A stretch of 64,000 nt of DNA from Bizionia sp. M204. GTDB taxonomy: Bacteria; Bacteroidota; Bacteroidia; Flavobacteriales; Flavobacteriaceae. Of the stretch, positions 15,923 through 24,746 are shown one piece after another; position 1 is the stretch's first letter; each line of letters opens with the position of its first letter. The notes beneath the pieces were generated by a model. It saw nothing but the letters and a program-made list of their open reading frames with translations. It did no database searches and was not told where the DNA came from. Position numbers and translations under genes: made by a program. The DNA lies in NCBI RefSeq assembly GCF_023205095.1, contig NZ_CP046242.1, forward strand, positions 1,601,001 through 1,665,000, read 5' to 3'.

Positions 15923-17166
15923 GTTATTTTTTTAATTTTAGGGTTATTATCCAGTAAGTTATCTGGTGTAAATACAGGTGATACTTTTTCAGAGAAATCA
16001 ATAATATCAATAAATAAACTACGTAGTAAAATAATAGTCTCTGGCGTCCGGTTTACAATATATGAAAAGAGTTTAACAGGTCTGTATGGTACATCACCGA
16101 CACCATCTTTATCCAAATCATACCCCGTATAATTACTCCAATAATTACCATCAAATTCATTGTCATGCACTTTGCTATTATAGGCCATATCAAAGGAGTT
16201 ATATAAAAAGTTATTGCCCTTAAACGTGTTTGAATAGCAAGCGCCAAGAACTTTTATAGCCCAGCCGTTACTTATAAAGTTGTTGTTTTCATAGCGGATG
16301 CGGTTGGAACCTTCTGTATTAATACCAATAGTGTTTTGTTCAAATATATTGTACATAATTTCGGCATCATTTATTTCTTTAAGCAATAAACCATAAGACG
16401 CCGTTCCCCAATTTTCTCTAAAAATATTGTTATACATTTTTATTTTTTTTGAAAACATAACGGCTACGCCTGCCCCATTTTTTTCAAACAGATTATCTTG
16501 ATAAATATCATCATTCGAAAACATAAAATGCAATCCGTAACGCACGTTATGAGAACTCACATTATTTTTTATGGTGCAATCATCTGAAAATTCTAAATAA
16601 ATACCATCACGAACACGCTGCACAATATTATTTTCTATATCAATATTGTGGCTATACCATAATTGAATACCATTTCCAGAGTTATATTCTTCTTTTGCAT
16701 CGCCAATTATTTTGTTATTACTAATTTTTCCGTTTTTAGATTTTTCAACATAAATTCCAAAAAATAATTTTTCTAATACCAGATTTTTGACAACAAAATT
16801 TTCAACACGTTTCAAGCGTATAGCTGCATAATCTGACGTATAACTTGTTCCTACGTTCTTTATAAATAAACCGTCCACTGTAACACTATCCGCAGTAATG
16901 GTAATAATTTCGCCTTTCATTTCCCCGTCAATAACGGGATAATCCTTGCCAATAATGGTTAGTGGTTTATTAACGAGTACGTCAATTTCTTTGTAGATTC
17001 CTTTTTCAATAATAATAGTATCATTTGCTTGTGCAGCATCAATACCGCCTTGTAGGGTTTTGATATCACAGGTTTTGCAAACTCTAATATTTTGAGAGAA
17101 GACTGAATTTCCCACTAGTAATATGAGAATAGCAGCTACTATATGGTGCTTTTTTAATGGCATCAT
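15916..17166 (-). CDS. nosD: Nitrous oxide reductase maturation protein NosD
   Basis: A 416-aa periplasmic right-handed beta-helix protein. It has a signal peptide (about 1-24), an RVCKTCDIKTLQGGID motif (Cys pair near 29-32), repeated N-x-I/F-x-x-N turns through about residues 80-340 typical of CASH/NosD repeats, and the closing FDGNYWSNYTGYDLDKDGVGD segment. NosD binds NosFY and is needed for the CuZ centre. Its start lies 38 bp after nosL. The start could be Met1 or Met2. Confidence 0.93.
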   Translation of the reverse strand: MMPLKKHHIVAAILILLVGNSVFSQNIRVCKTCDIKTLQGGIDAAQANDTIIIEKGIYKEIDVLVNKPLTIIGKDYPVIDGEMKGEIITITADSVTVDGLFIKNVGTSYTSDYAAIRLKRVENFVVKNLVLEKLFFGIYVEKSKNGKISNNKIIGDAKEEYNSGNGIQLWYSHNIDIENNIVQRVRDGIYLEFSDDCTIKNNVSSHNVRYGLHFMFSNDDIYQDNLFEKNGAGVAVMFSKKIKMYNNIFRENWGTASYGLLLKEINDAEIMYNIFEQNTIGINTEGSNRIRYENNNFISNGWAIKVLGACYSNTFKGNNFLYNSFDMAYNSKVHDNEFDGNYWSNYTGYDLDKDGVGDVPYRPVKLFSYIVNRTPETIILLRSLFIDIIDFSEKVSPVFTPDNLLDNNPKIKKITW

Positions 17167-17203
17167 AACATGTTTTAGTGTTTAAATATGTTCGAAATTA
17201 CTC

Positions 17204-17629
17204 TTATAGGTGCTCCAATAAGGCATCCCATGTATAAATGTCGCCACCTTGTTCTGCCTGCACTGTTTCCGCTTCTTGTTTGGTTTTAAATGCTGTTAAG
17301 AAGGCACCCATAGGACTTGGAACGTTTTTACTAATTAAAAACGTAGCCGTAGTTGCATCAATAAGCGTTTCAGGTTCATTAAAGTGGTTGGTTAAATATA
17401 GCTTAATTTCTTCGGTATCAAAATCATCCATAAAATTAACCATGCACTCGGAGGCATCAAATTTGTAAACTTTGCCTTTGTGCGTGACAACCTCGGCTCC
17501 GTGTACTTTATCTACTATTGTCATTTTACAGAAATGACATGCATCTTGACCGTAGTTTATAGGTTCTGGTTTTACCGTACACGACGTAATAGTAACGCCA
17601 AGAAGTAGTATTAAAATTAATTGTTTCAT
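17204..17629 (-). CDS. nosL: Copper chaperone lipoprotein NosL
   Basis: A 141-aa lipoprotein (lipobox TSC, Cys17) with the NosL signature CHFCKM at about 31-36 and the downstream KFDASECMVNF motif; the Cys and Met residues bind Cu(I) for delivery to NosZ. It lies between a membrane protein and nosD in the nos operon, 33-37 bp from each neighbour. Confidence 0.93.
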   Translation of the reverse strand: MKQLILILLLGVTITSCTVKPEPINYGQDACHFCKMTIVDKVHGAEVVTHKGKVYKFDASECMVNFMDDFDTEEIKLYLTNHFNEPETLIDATTATFLISKNVPSPMGAFLTAFKTKQEAETVQAEQGGDIYTWDALLEHL

Positions 17630-17662
17630 TAGTGTTTAGTGTTTAATGTTTTTTCAAATTGT

Positions 17663-18283
17663 TTACTGGGTTGTTTGCTTTAATGTTGCTTTTCTTCCTA
17701 ACCAAAAAGCAACAAGGGTTAAAGACATGCCTATAAACATTAAGTATCCTCCAATATGAGGCCATGAATCTACATCAAAATTCAGTAATTTTTGATATCC
17801 AATTAATGGTGGTTTATAGGACATTGGAGTACCATCTGGGTTTGTAACCTTAATAATGGCATGGGGATCTAAATTACTCCCATAATCAATTAACCAATTA
17901 TTAAAATCATACATTCCTAATACGCCTAAAATAGACATTAATAAAAACCATCCTAAGAAGAATTTATAGCTTATTTTTTCTAAAAACCCAAGAAATCCTA
18001 TGACAACACCAAGAATTACCATACCAGTAATAACTTTAGGGAATACTGAAAACTCCCACATCTCTTCAGGTTTCGGTATGGTTTTCATACCAATGTAATG
18101 GTTTAACCCATCAATATTTTGAAGATCGAATTCTGTTATACCTTTAATACCATCAATATAAATATCCATGCCTAAAGGTTCCGGATATTGAGGTGCTCCC
18201 AGCATAATATTCCAAAGCGGAAATTTAAAAAGTCCCAATAACAATAACGATCCTATTATCATTATAATGCCAGCCTTTTTCAT
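17663..18283 (-). CDS. Conserved membrane protein of clade II nos operons
   Basis: A 206-aa membrane protein with one N-terminal TM helix, a periplasmic loop with LGAPQYPEPLGMDIYI and NIDGLNHYIGMK (about 30-75), then three further TM helices (about 85-105, 110-130, 178-195). This His/Met-containing loop recurs in proteins next to nosZ in non-proteobacterial nos clusters. Its biochemical role is not known to me; copper handling or quinol/electron transfer are both possible. It follows nosZ across a strong hairpin. Confidence 0.75.
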   Translation of the reverse strand: MKKAGIIMIIGSLLLLGLFKFPLWNIMLGAPQYPEPLGMDIYIDGIKGITEFDLQNIDGLNHYIGMKTIPKPEEMWEFSVFPKVITGMVILGVVIGFLGFLEKISYKFFLGWFLLMSILGVLGMYDFNNWLIDYGSNLDPHAIIKVTNPDGTPMSYKPPLIGYQKLLNFDVDSWPHIGGYLMFIGMSLTLVAFWLGRKATLKQTTQ

Positions 18284-18333
18284 AATATAAAGTTTTTATA
18301 ATTAACCATTTAGTTAATAGTGATTTAAAAAGA

Positions 18334-18364
18334 AAGGCGAGAGCGAATCATCTACTCTCGCCTT
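18334..18364 (-). terminator. Hairpin downstream of nosZ, probable partial terminator
   Basis: A perfect 10-bp GC-containing stem AAGGCGAGAG (18334-18343) / CTCTCGCCTT (18355-18364). On the minus strand it is followed by TTCTTTTTAAA. It lies inside the nos operon between nosZ and the next gene and could reduce read-through or protect the nosZ message. Confidence 0.7.
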
Positions 18365-18413
18365 ATTAGGAAAATAAACACTAAAACAAAATTCTCCTAT
18401 TCTTTAATTTAAT

Positions 18414-20375
18414 TTATTCACCGAGTGACCAAGACAATTCTATATCAGAATCAGCTGGTGACACACGAATATATCCTTGCATTTCTTGGTGTAATGCTGA
18501 ACAGAAATCCGTACAGTAAAACGGCCATACACCAACTTGCTTAGCTTCCCATGTTAAGGTTCTTGTTTGACCTGGCATAATTAATAATTCGGCATTATTA
18601 GCACCAATCATAGCAAAACCATGCGGTACATCAAAATCCTGCTCCAGGTTGGTTATGTGGAAGAATACTTTATCTCCTACTTTAACGCCTTCAATGTTAT
18701 CTGGTGAGAAGTGGCTACGAATCATGGTCATGTAGATATGTACATTTTTACCATCACGAACTACTTTAACCTCACTCTCATTAGTTGCCTTTTTAGGGTG
18801 TTTATTGTCTGCTAACTTAAAGAATTTAACAGAATTGTCTTTAATAATTTCGGCCGGAATAGATGCGGCATAATGAGGTTCTCCGTGTGTTGGGAAATCA
18901 TATAAAAGCTCCATTTTATCGCCAGAAATATCATATAATTGCGCAGAATGCTCCATTTCTGGACCTACAGGCAAATAGCGATCTTTCGTAATTTTGTTCA
19001 TGGCAAACATGTACTTACCAAATGGTTTTCTAGAGTTTCCTCCAGGAATTGTTAGGTGACCAACAGAGTAATACGTAGGTTTTCTATCCAACACTTCCCA
19101 AGTACCTAATTTCCATTTTACTACTTCAGAAGAAATAAAGAACGTTGTATATGCATTTCCTTGACCATCAAATTCTGTATGTAAAGGTCCTAAACCTGGT
19201 TGCTCAACTGATCCAGCTAAAACATCTTCAAAGTTTAAAATTGGAATTCCATAAGCTTCTCCATCAAATTTTTCTTTCTCTATAGCATCAAGCATTTTTG
19301 TAAATGAATGCACGGTTAAGTTAGCTGACAATTTACCGTTACCTACAATATATTCTCCAGAAGGATCTACATCACAACCATGAGGGGATTTAGGTGTTGG
19401 TAAAAAGTATACCGCACCTGGAACCTCTGCTGGATTAACAACGCGTACTTCTTTTTTCATTGTTGATGTAGCTGTATGCGTTTCATCACTATGTAAGTTG
19501 TGCGCATAATTTGCTGGCATCATTGTACCACCGCCATTATTTACATATTCTTCAATTTTTTTCCAGTTAATGGCTGCAATAAAATCTTTATCGTTTTGAG
19601 ATGCATTCACCTCTAATAAAGAGTTTGCTTCCTCTGTATTATAAGTTGTGAAGAAAAACCATCCATGAGATTTCCCACGACCAGGGTGCGATAAGTCATA
19701 GTTAAAACCTGGCATTAATATTTGGAATTTAATATCCATATGACCATGTTCTGGATCAACACTAATGAAGGTTAAGGCACCTTTAAAGTTTCCTTTGTAA
19801 TCTTTTATTGACATATCACGCTGTGGTACTGGAACAGAAAAACGCGTTCCTGCAACTACATACTCCGTGTTTTCAGTAATAAAAGACGAACTGTGGTTAC
19901 CAGCACTATTTGGAACTTCAATAATTTCTTCAGTTTCAAATGTTTTTAAACTAATTCTAGCAATACGTGGCGTATTATTTCCATTAATAAAAATCCAACG
20001 ACCATCTAATTCACCATTTGTTTGTGAAATATCTGGGTGATGCGAATCATCCCAAGGAATAAAACCATAAGATGTTTCTAGCATTGGTTTGGTTTCTTCA
20101 GAATAACCATAACCGTTGGTTGGAAACTGCGAGAAAACTGGAATTTCCTTAAACATACGTCCAGAAGGTAATCCATAAACTGTTAAGTTTCCACTATAAC
20201 CTCCCGACATGAAAGCATAATGCGAATCATGCTCACCAGGAGCTACGTACACCTTTTCAGCCGCACTAGAGCCTAATGCCCCTTTGTTTGATGTTTGCGT
20301 TGAATTATTGCAACTTGTAAAGGCAAGTGCCGCAACCATCAATCCTATTGATAATTTAAATTTATTTTTCATCAT
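18414..20375 (-). CDS. nosZ: Nitrous oxide reductase NosZ, clade II (lipoprotein-type signal)
   Basis: A 653-aa multicopper enzyme that reduces N2O to N2 in the periplasm. The N-terminus is a Sec/lipoprotein signal (lipobox FTSC, Cys22), not the twin-arginine signal of clade I. The seven-bladed propeller contains histidine motifs expected for CuZ (DDSHHPDISQTNG, EHGHMD, NLHSDETHT, SPHGCDVDP, HTEFDG, MEHSAQ). The C-terminal cupredoxin carries the CuA motif CTDFCSALHQEM (C621, C625, H629, M632). Both copper centres therefore appear complete. It lies third in the operon, 25 bp after the fasciclin gene. The ATG of Met1 or Met2 may be used. Confidence 0.97.
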   Translation of the reverse strand: MMKNKFKLSIGLMVAALAFTSCNNSTQTSNKGALGSSAAEKVYVAPGEHDSHYAFMSGGYSGNLTVYGLPSGRMFKEIPVFSQFPTNGYGYSEETKPMLETSYGFIPWDDSHHPDISQTNGELDGRWIFINGNNTPRIARISLKTFETEEIIEVPNSAGNHSSSFITENTEYVVAGTRFSVPVPQRDMSIKDYKGNFKGALTFISVDPEHGHMDIKFQILMPGFNYDLSHPGRGKSHGWFFFTTYNTEEANSLLEVNASQNDKDFIAAINWKKIEEYVNNGGGTMMPANYAHNLHSDETHTATSTMKKEVRVVNPAEVPGAVYFLPTPKSPHGCDVDPSGEYIVGNGKLSANLTVHSFTKMLDAIEKEKFDGEAYGIPILNFEDVLAGSVEQPGLGPLHTEFDGQGNAYTTFFISSEVVKWKLGTWEVLDRKPTYYSVGHLTIPGGNSRKPFGKYMFAMNKITKDRYLPVGPEMEHSAQLYDISGDKMELLYDFPTHGEPHYAASIPAEIIKDNSVKFFKLADNKHPKKATNESEVKVVRDGKNVHIYMTMIRSHFSPDNIEGVKVGDKVFFHITNLEQDFDVPHGFAMIGANNAELLIMPGQTRTLTWEAKQVGVWPFYCTDFCSALHQEMQGYIRVSPADSDIELSWSLGE

Positions 20376-20400
20376 TTATTTAGTTTTAAGTGTTTTCTAA

Positions 20401-20976
20401 TTATTCTGTTGGTGGCAACAATACTTTGTCAATTACATGAACAATACCATTTCCTGCTGGAATGCTTGCTAATATTTTAGCGCCTCCAATCATAGGTTCA
20501 CCGTCAATAACTTCTACTGTCAAACTTTGATTGTTTGCTTGACCCAGTTTTTTGAACTTGGTTAAAAATTCTTTAGAATAGTTACCTGGGGTTACATGGT
20601 ACTTCAAAATATTTGCTAAAGCATCCTTGTTTTCAGGTTTCAACAAATCTTCAACAGTTCCTGCTGGCAAAGCTGCAAACGCTTCATTTGTTGGTGCAAA
20701 AACCATTAAAGGTCCTGCATTAACAAGTGCATTTTCTAATTGTGCAGCTTGAACCGCAGCAACTAGTGTTGTATGGTCTGGGGAACCTATTGCTATTTGT
20801 AATACATTTGGAGTTGATCCATCATCTTCAATAAAAGCCTGACCAGTTCGTTCTGTTGTTTCTGTAGCTGCTGGTTTGTCAGCTTCAACCGAAGTCCCTT
20901 CAGCGTTTTCATTCTTACAGCCTAAAAAAAGTGATAAGCAAAAGGCCGAAAGCATTAGTTTTTTAATTGGTTTCAT
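20401..20976 (-). CDS. Fasciclin-domain lipoprotein in the nos operon
   Basis: A 191-aa lipoprotein (lipobox FLGC, Cys20) with one fasciclin (FAS1) domain at about 60-190. It shows the H1-like PLMVFAPTNEAFAALP motif and the closing GNGIVHVIDKVLLPP. FAS1 domains usually mediate adhesion or protein-protein contacts. Its position between the cytochrome c gene and nosZ, 12 and 25 bp away, suggests it docks NosZ or its electron donor at the membrane; that is inference. Confidence 0.9.
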   Translation of the reverse strand: MKPIKKLMLSAFCLSLFLGCKNENAEGTSVEADKPAATETTERTGQAFIEDDGSTPNVLQIAIGSPDHTTLVAAVQAAQLENALVNAGPLMVFAPTNEAFAALPAGTVEDLLKPENKDALANILKYHVTPGNYSKEFLTKFKKLGQANNQSLTVEVIDGEPMIGGAKILASIPAGNGIVHVIDKVLLPPTE

Positions 20977-20988
20977 AGTTTTTGGTTA

Positions 20989-21495
20989 TTATAAGGTTCT
21001 AAAATATTCTAATACAGCTCTAGCCTCCTCTTCCGTAAGGTTCTGATTAGCCATTGGCGACCCATTAAATTCCATTAATAATTCTTTAGATAATGGATCT
21101 TCTTTAACCATTTGTACAGGATTCAAAATCATGTTCATAACCCATTCTGGCGTTCTGCGCTCCAAAATACCTGTTGGTGCAGGTCCAATAAATTTCTTGT
21201 CAACCCTATGGCAAGCGGTACACATTTTTTGGTAAATGTCAGCACCTTTATCAGCCATGGCCTGATCTATATTAGCATCCAAAGTTAGCGAGGTAATTGG
21301 CCCAACACCTTTACTAGTTAAGTCAACGCGTTTAGAAGGCGGTACTACCGCTTCTTTTGGTGTTGTAGTTGTTGTTTCTGTTTTAGGAGCTTTTTTGTCA
21401 TAAGAAAAAGTTTCTTTTTTCTTCTCTTCCTTTCCGCCGCAACCAATTAAGGCGATTGCGAATAATAATGTCATTAGTTTTAGTGATGTTCTCAT
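20989..21495 (-). CDS. Mono-heme cytochrome c lipoprotein, probable electron donor to NosZ
   Basis: A 168-aa lipoprotein (lipobox LIGC, Cys19) with a Lys/Thr/Pro-rich linker (about 22-60), then a class I cytochrome c domain with CTACH at 92-96 and a likely axial Met in NGSPMANQNLT (about 148). First gene of the nos operon, right behind an FNR-like promoter. In clade II clusters such cytochromes are thought to carry electrons from the quinol pool to NosZ. Confidence 0.9.
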   Translation of the reverse strand: MRTSLKLMTLLFAIALIGCGGKEEKKKETFSYDKKAPKTETTTTTPKEAVVPPSKRVDLTSKGVGPITSLTLDANIDQAMADKGADIYQKMCTACHRVDKKFIGPAPTGILERRTPEWVMNMILNPVQMVKEDPLSKELLMEFNGSPMANQNLTEEEARAVLEYFRTL

Positions 21496-21517
21496 AGTGT
21501 ATTTAAAATTTATAGGT

Positions 21518-21525
21518 CAAAAGTA
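21518..21525 (-). promoter_or_regulatory. -7 promoter box of the nos operon
   Basis: The minus strand reads TACTTTTG (TAnnTTTG), 22 bp before the cytochrome c start codon, with the FNR-like operator 33 bp upstream (centre to centre). Confidence 0.65.
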
Positions 21526-21547
21526 AGAATAAAGCTGAATGAAAAAT

Positions 21548-21561
21548 ATGACAAAAATCAT
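21548..21561. promoter_or_regulatory. FNR-like operator upstream of the nos operon
   Basis: ATGAC-AAAA-ATCAT, identical in all 14 bases to the operator in front of ccoI (1695-1708). The centre is 33 bp from the nos -7 box. Confidence 0.8.
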
Positions 21562-21644
21562 ATTTCAAATATATTTAGGATAATTTTATCCCTTTTTACC
21601 ATCAACCTGATTTATAATACCTTAAAATAGGGAAAAACATAAAA

Positions 21645-21670
21645 AAAGCCAAGCTATTTGCCCGGCTCTT
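21645..21670 (-). terminator. Terminator after the universal stress protein gene
   Basis: On the minus strand AAGAGCC pairs with GGCTTTT (one G-U pair) around a 13-nt loop and runs into seven U residues. It separates the usp gene from the nos promoter. Confidence 0.55.
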
Positions 21671-21711
21671 TCTCTTCAATAAAAAAAATTACTATGAAAT
21701 TACTATGAAAA

Positions 21712-22542
21712 TTAAATTTTAAATGTCATTACTGGCAATGTGGAATGGTTGGCTATATCCTCTGAAATACTGCCTTCAAAAAAATGAGCAATTCCTTTTC
21801 TACCGTGCGTAGCAATTGCTACCAGATCAGCACCAATCAGGTTAGCAAAGTTTGAAATGCCATTTTCTACCGTATAATCACTGACATAAGTGACTTTTGA
21901 TAAACTTTCTAAATCACCTTCTGCTTTTTTAAGGAATGCAACAATTTTGCCTTCCATCTCTGCAGTACTCTTAAAGTTTTCTCCGGGTAAGTTAACGTAC
22001 ACCATATTCATATTTGCACCTAAAATTCTGCACATATCTTTTGCTTTAAGATAAGCAGAAACAGAATCGTCTGAAAAATCTGATGCAAAAACAATAGTTT
22101 CAAATTCGGTTAAAATAGGATTATGCTTAATAACCAAAACGGGTATATCTGAATAGCGAACTACCTTTTCAGTATTAGAACCCACAAAGTATTCCTTAAT
22201 TCCGCTGCTACCTTGAGATCCCATGATAATTAAATCTGCTTGGTGTGCTTTAGCAACCTCGTTTACTTCCCTAAACACTTTAAAGTGCTTTACAATTGGT
22301 GTAACTTTTACACCTTCTAAATAAGATTTATCTAAAAATTCGCCAAAACGTTTTTCGGCCAATTTTATTAAAAACAAGGATTCCATTTGGCCATCAGAAC
22401 CTTTTGTTAAAATAGTTTCAGACATTTCTAACATGTGCAATGCTAAAATTTCAGCATTATTTTTTTTGGCTAAAATGGCTGCTGTTTCTAATGCGTATTC
22501 CGAATATTCTGAAAAATCTATCGGTACAATTATTTTTTTCAT
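21712..22542 (-). CDS. Tandem universal stress protein (UspA family)
   Basis: A 276-aa protein made of two Usp domains (about 1-140 and 148-276). The first begins KKIIVPIDFSEYSEYALETA and ends with the ATP-binding-type MGSQGSSGIKEYFVGSNTEKV; the second ends with ATHGRKGIAHFFEGSISEDI. Usp proteins are often induced under oxygen limitation. It lies 83 bp downstream of hemN on the same strand; a degenerate FNR-like half-site lies in that gap. Cytoplasmic, no signal peptide. Confidence 0.92.
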   Translation of the reverse strand: MKKIIVPIDFSEYSEYALETAAILAKKNNAEILALHMLEMSETILTKGSDGQMESLFLIKLAEKRFGEFLDKSYLEGVKVTPIVKHFKVFREVNEVAKAHQADLIIMGSQGSSGIKEYFVGSNTEKVVRYSDIPVLVIKHNPILTEFETIVFASDFSDDSVSAYLKAKDMCRILGANMNMVYVNLPGENFKSTAEMEGKIVAFLKKAEGDLESLSKVTYVSDYTVENGISNFANLIGADLVAIATHGRKGIAHFFEGSISEDIANHSTLPVMTFKI

Positions 22543-22624
22543 GATGTGGTAATTTTATTAAAAACGAAAACAAATTGTTAAAACGTTTTTGGGTTGATTA
22601 TGATTTAATTGATATCGTTTAATT

Positions 22625-23989
22625 TTAAATGGTCATTGAAAATAATTGTGATTCAGGTTGTTTTCTCTGAAGCAACAAATCGAAAGCCATACATACATTT
22701 CTAACATAAGGCTTTCCTTTTTCTGTGACCGTAATTGAATCCGTATTTATAAGTATTAAACCATCTGTTTCCAATTCATTTAATTGAACTAAAACCTCCG
22801 GTAACTCTTTAAAATAATTTGAATTTAAGCTCCATTTGGTTTCAAAATGGCACATGAGGTTTAAAATATGACGTCTAATTATTAAGTCCTCTGAATTTAA
22901 AATATGACCTCTAAACACCGGAATAACATGGGTATCTAAACGCTTGTAATAATCTTCAATTTTCTTTTCATTTTGTGCAAAACCATACCAACTATCGCTA
23001 ATAGCCGAAACGCCTAAACCTACCATAATTTGAGTCTTACTAGCAGTATAACCCATAAAATTTCGATGTAGTTTTTTGGTCTCTGTAGCTTGATATAAAC
23101 TATCCGTTTTTAAGGCGAAATGATCCATACCAATTTCCACATAACCACAAGCATCTAATTCTTCCTTTCCTAATTCATACTGCTTACGTTTGCTTTCTGC
23201 TGAAGGCAAATCGCTATCCTTAAAACCGCGCTGCCCATTTCCTTTTATCCATGGCACATGCGCATAACTATAAAAAGCAATGCGGTCTGGCTTTAATGCT
23301 TTGGTTTTACTAATTGTTTCAGCAACATGAGCTTCTGTTTGAAACGGTAAACCAAAAATAATATCATGACTTACTGATGTATAACCTATTTCACGGGCTT
23401 CTTCTGTAACACGCTTCACGTTTTCAAACGGTTGAATTCTATGAATAGCTTTCTGCACTGTTTCATTATAGTCTTGAACACCGTAACTTACCCGGCGAAA
23501 ACCTAAATTATATAATGTTTGTAAATGTGCTTTCGTTGTATTATTTGGATGACCTTCAAAACTGAATTCGTAATTCTCTGCTTTTTTAGCCATGGCAAAA
23601 ATGCCATTAATGAGTCGTTCTAAATTTTTAGGTGAAAAAAAAGTGGGTGTTCCACCACCTAAATGCAACTCTTTAATTTGAGGTGTGTTTCCTAATAATT
23701 CCACATAGAGTCGCCATTCCTTTAACACATAATTTATGTAAGGCGATTCTACTTCATGTCTAGTAGTAATGCGTTTGTTACATCCACAGAAGGTGCATAA
23801 ACTTTCACAAAACGGTAAATGTATATACAGGCTAATACCTTCACTTTCATTACTTTCATTAAAGGATTTTTTTAAGCTATTTTCCCATTTGCCAATGGAA
23901 AAGGTAGCATCATCCCAATATGGAACCGTTGGATAGCTAGTGTATCTCGGACCCGCTACATTATATTTGTTTACTAGTACCTTTGTCAT
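22625..23989 (-). CDS. hemN: Oxygen-independent coproporphyrinogen III oxidase
   Basis: A 454-aa radical SAM enzyme that decarboxylates coproporphyrinogen III to protoporphyrinogen IX without O2. It has the N-terminal YNVAGPRYTSYPTVPYW motif, the cluster motif CESLCTFCGC (C61, C65, C68, with C70 as in HemN), the SAM-binding GGGTPTFF and the DIIFGLP motif. Its length matches HemN and not the shorter HemW. Placed behind an FNR-like promoter, it would supply heme for the cytochromes encoded nearby under low oxygen. Confidence 0.95.
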   Translation of the reverse strand: MTKVLVNKYNVAGPRYTSYPTVPYWDDATFSIGKWENSLKKSFNESNESEGISLYIHLPFCESLCTFCGCNKRITTRHEVESPYINYVLKEWRLYVELLGNTPQIKELHLGGGTPTFFSPKNLERLINGIFAMAKKAENYEFSFEGHPNNTTKAHLQTLYNLGFRRVSYGVQDYNETVQKAIHRIQPFENVKRVTEEAREIGYTSVSHDIIFGLPFQTEAHVAETISKTKALKPDRIAFYSYAHVPWIKGNGQRGFKDSDLPSAESKRKQYELGKEELDACGYVEIGMDHFALKTDSLYQATETKKLHRNFMGYTASKTQIMVGLGVSAISDSWYGFAQNEKKIEDYYKRLDTHVIPVFRGHILNSEDLIIRRHILNLMCHFETKWSLNSNYFKELPEVLVQLNELETDGLILINTDSITVTEKGKPYVRNVCMAFDLLLQRKQPESQLFSMTI

Positions 23990-24007
23990 ACCTCTCTAAA
24001 TAATAAG

Positions 24008-24015
24008 CAAAACTA
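24008..24015 (-). promoter_or_regulatory. -7 promoter box of hemN
   Basis: The minus strand reads TAGTTTTG (TAnnTTTG), 18 bp before the hemN start, with the operator centre 33 bp upstream. Confidence 0.65.
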
Positions 24016-24037
24016 AAATCTTTTACACGATTAAAAT

Positions 24038-24051
24038 ATGATAATTATCAT
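24038..24051. promoter_or_regulatory. FNR-like operator upstream of hemN
   Basis: ATGATAATTATCAT is a perfect 14-bp palindrome with 5-4-5 layout. It is aligned with the hemN -7 box at 33 bp. The divergent sodC promoter (possible box TAACTTTC at 24093-24100) is not at this spacing. Confidence 0.8.
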
Positions 24052-24127
24052 ACAATAAAGTCCGTGTATTTCATTTTAAGTAAAAAAATATGTAACTTTC
24101 GGATAAACATAAAAACAAATAAATCAG

Positions 24128-24724
24128 ATGAAAAAATTAAGCCTTTTAGCGCTTGTAGTTACTTTAGCGTTTGCTACAAGTTGTAAAAATGATAAAAAAG
24201 AAAATACAGAAATGGAAAACACAGAAACCGAAGTGGTTACTGAAACCATGACTGAAGAAGCCGTTGTAACTGCTAAAAAAGTAACGGCTGAGTTAAACGC
24301 AAAAAGCGGTAGTAATGTTACTGGAAATGTGGTTTTTAAAGAAGAAAATGGAACGGTTTCCATGACAGCTATTGTAAGTGGATTAGAGCCTGGTATGCAT
24401 GCTATTCATTTACACGAAACAGCAGATTGTTCATCAGATGATGGAACCTCATCAGGAGGCCATTGGAATCCAACAGGCGAACCTCACGGAAAATGGGGTG
24501 ATGCAGCAGGCTATCATAAAGGAGATATTGGTAACCTAGAAGCGGATGAAAAAGGAAATGCTACTATTTCAATGAGCACAGACGAATGGTGTATTGGCTG
24601 TGGCGATCCAGCCAAAGATATTATTGGAAAAGCAGTAATTGTGCATAAAGGTGTAGATGATTTTACAACACAACCTACTGGAGATGCTGGAGCACGTGTT
24701 AGTTGTGCTGGTATTATTGAATAA
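24128..24724 (+). CDS. sodC: Cu/Zn superoxide dismutase lipoprotein
   Basis: A 198-aa lipoprotein (lipobox ATSC, Cys19) with an acidic linker (about 22-50) and a SodC domain. Metal ligands are visible in MHAIHLHETADC, GGHWNPTG, PHGKWGDAAGYHKGDIGN and AVIVHKG, and the disulfide pair in ETADC/RVSCAGI. It detoxifies superoxide in the periplasm. Divergent from hemN. A terminator follows, so it is monocistronic. Confidence 0.95.
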   Translation: MKKLSLLALVVTLAFATSCKNDKKENTEMENTETEVVTETMTEEAVVTAKKVTAELNAKSGSNVTGNVVFKEENGTVSMTAIVSGLEPGMHAIHLHETADCSSDDGTSSGGHWNPTGEPHGKWGDAAGYHKGDIGNLEADEKGNATISMSTDEWCIGCGDPAKDIIGKAVIVHKGVDDFTTQPTGDAGARVSCAGIIE

Positions 24725-24746
24725 AACAATACTGAAATAATAATTA

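Noticed and set aside
22594-22613. Possible FNR-like site upstream of the universal stress gene (ATGAT-TTAA-TTGAT)
   Set aside because: Only the left half matches; the right half and the -7 box (ACAATTTG) are degenerate, although the spacing (32 bp) is similar. Kept only as a weak candidate.
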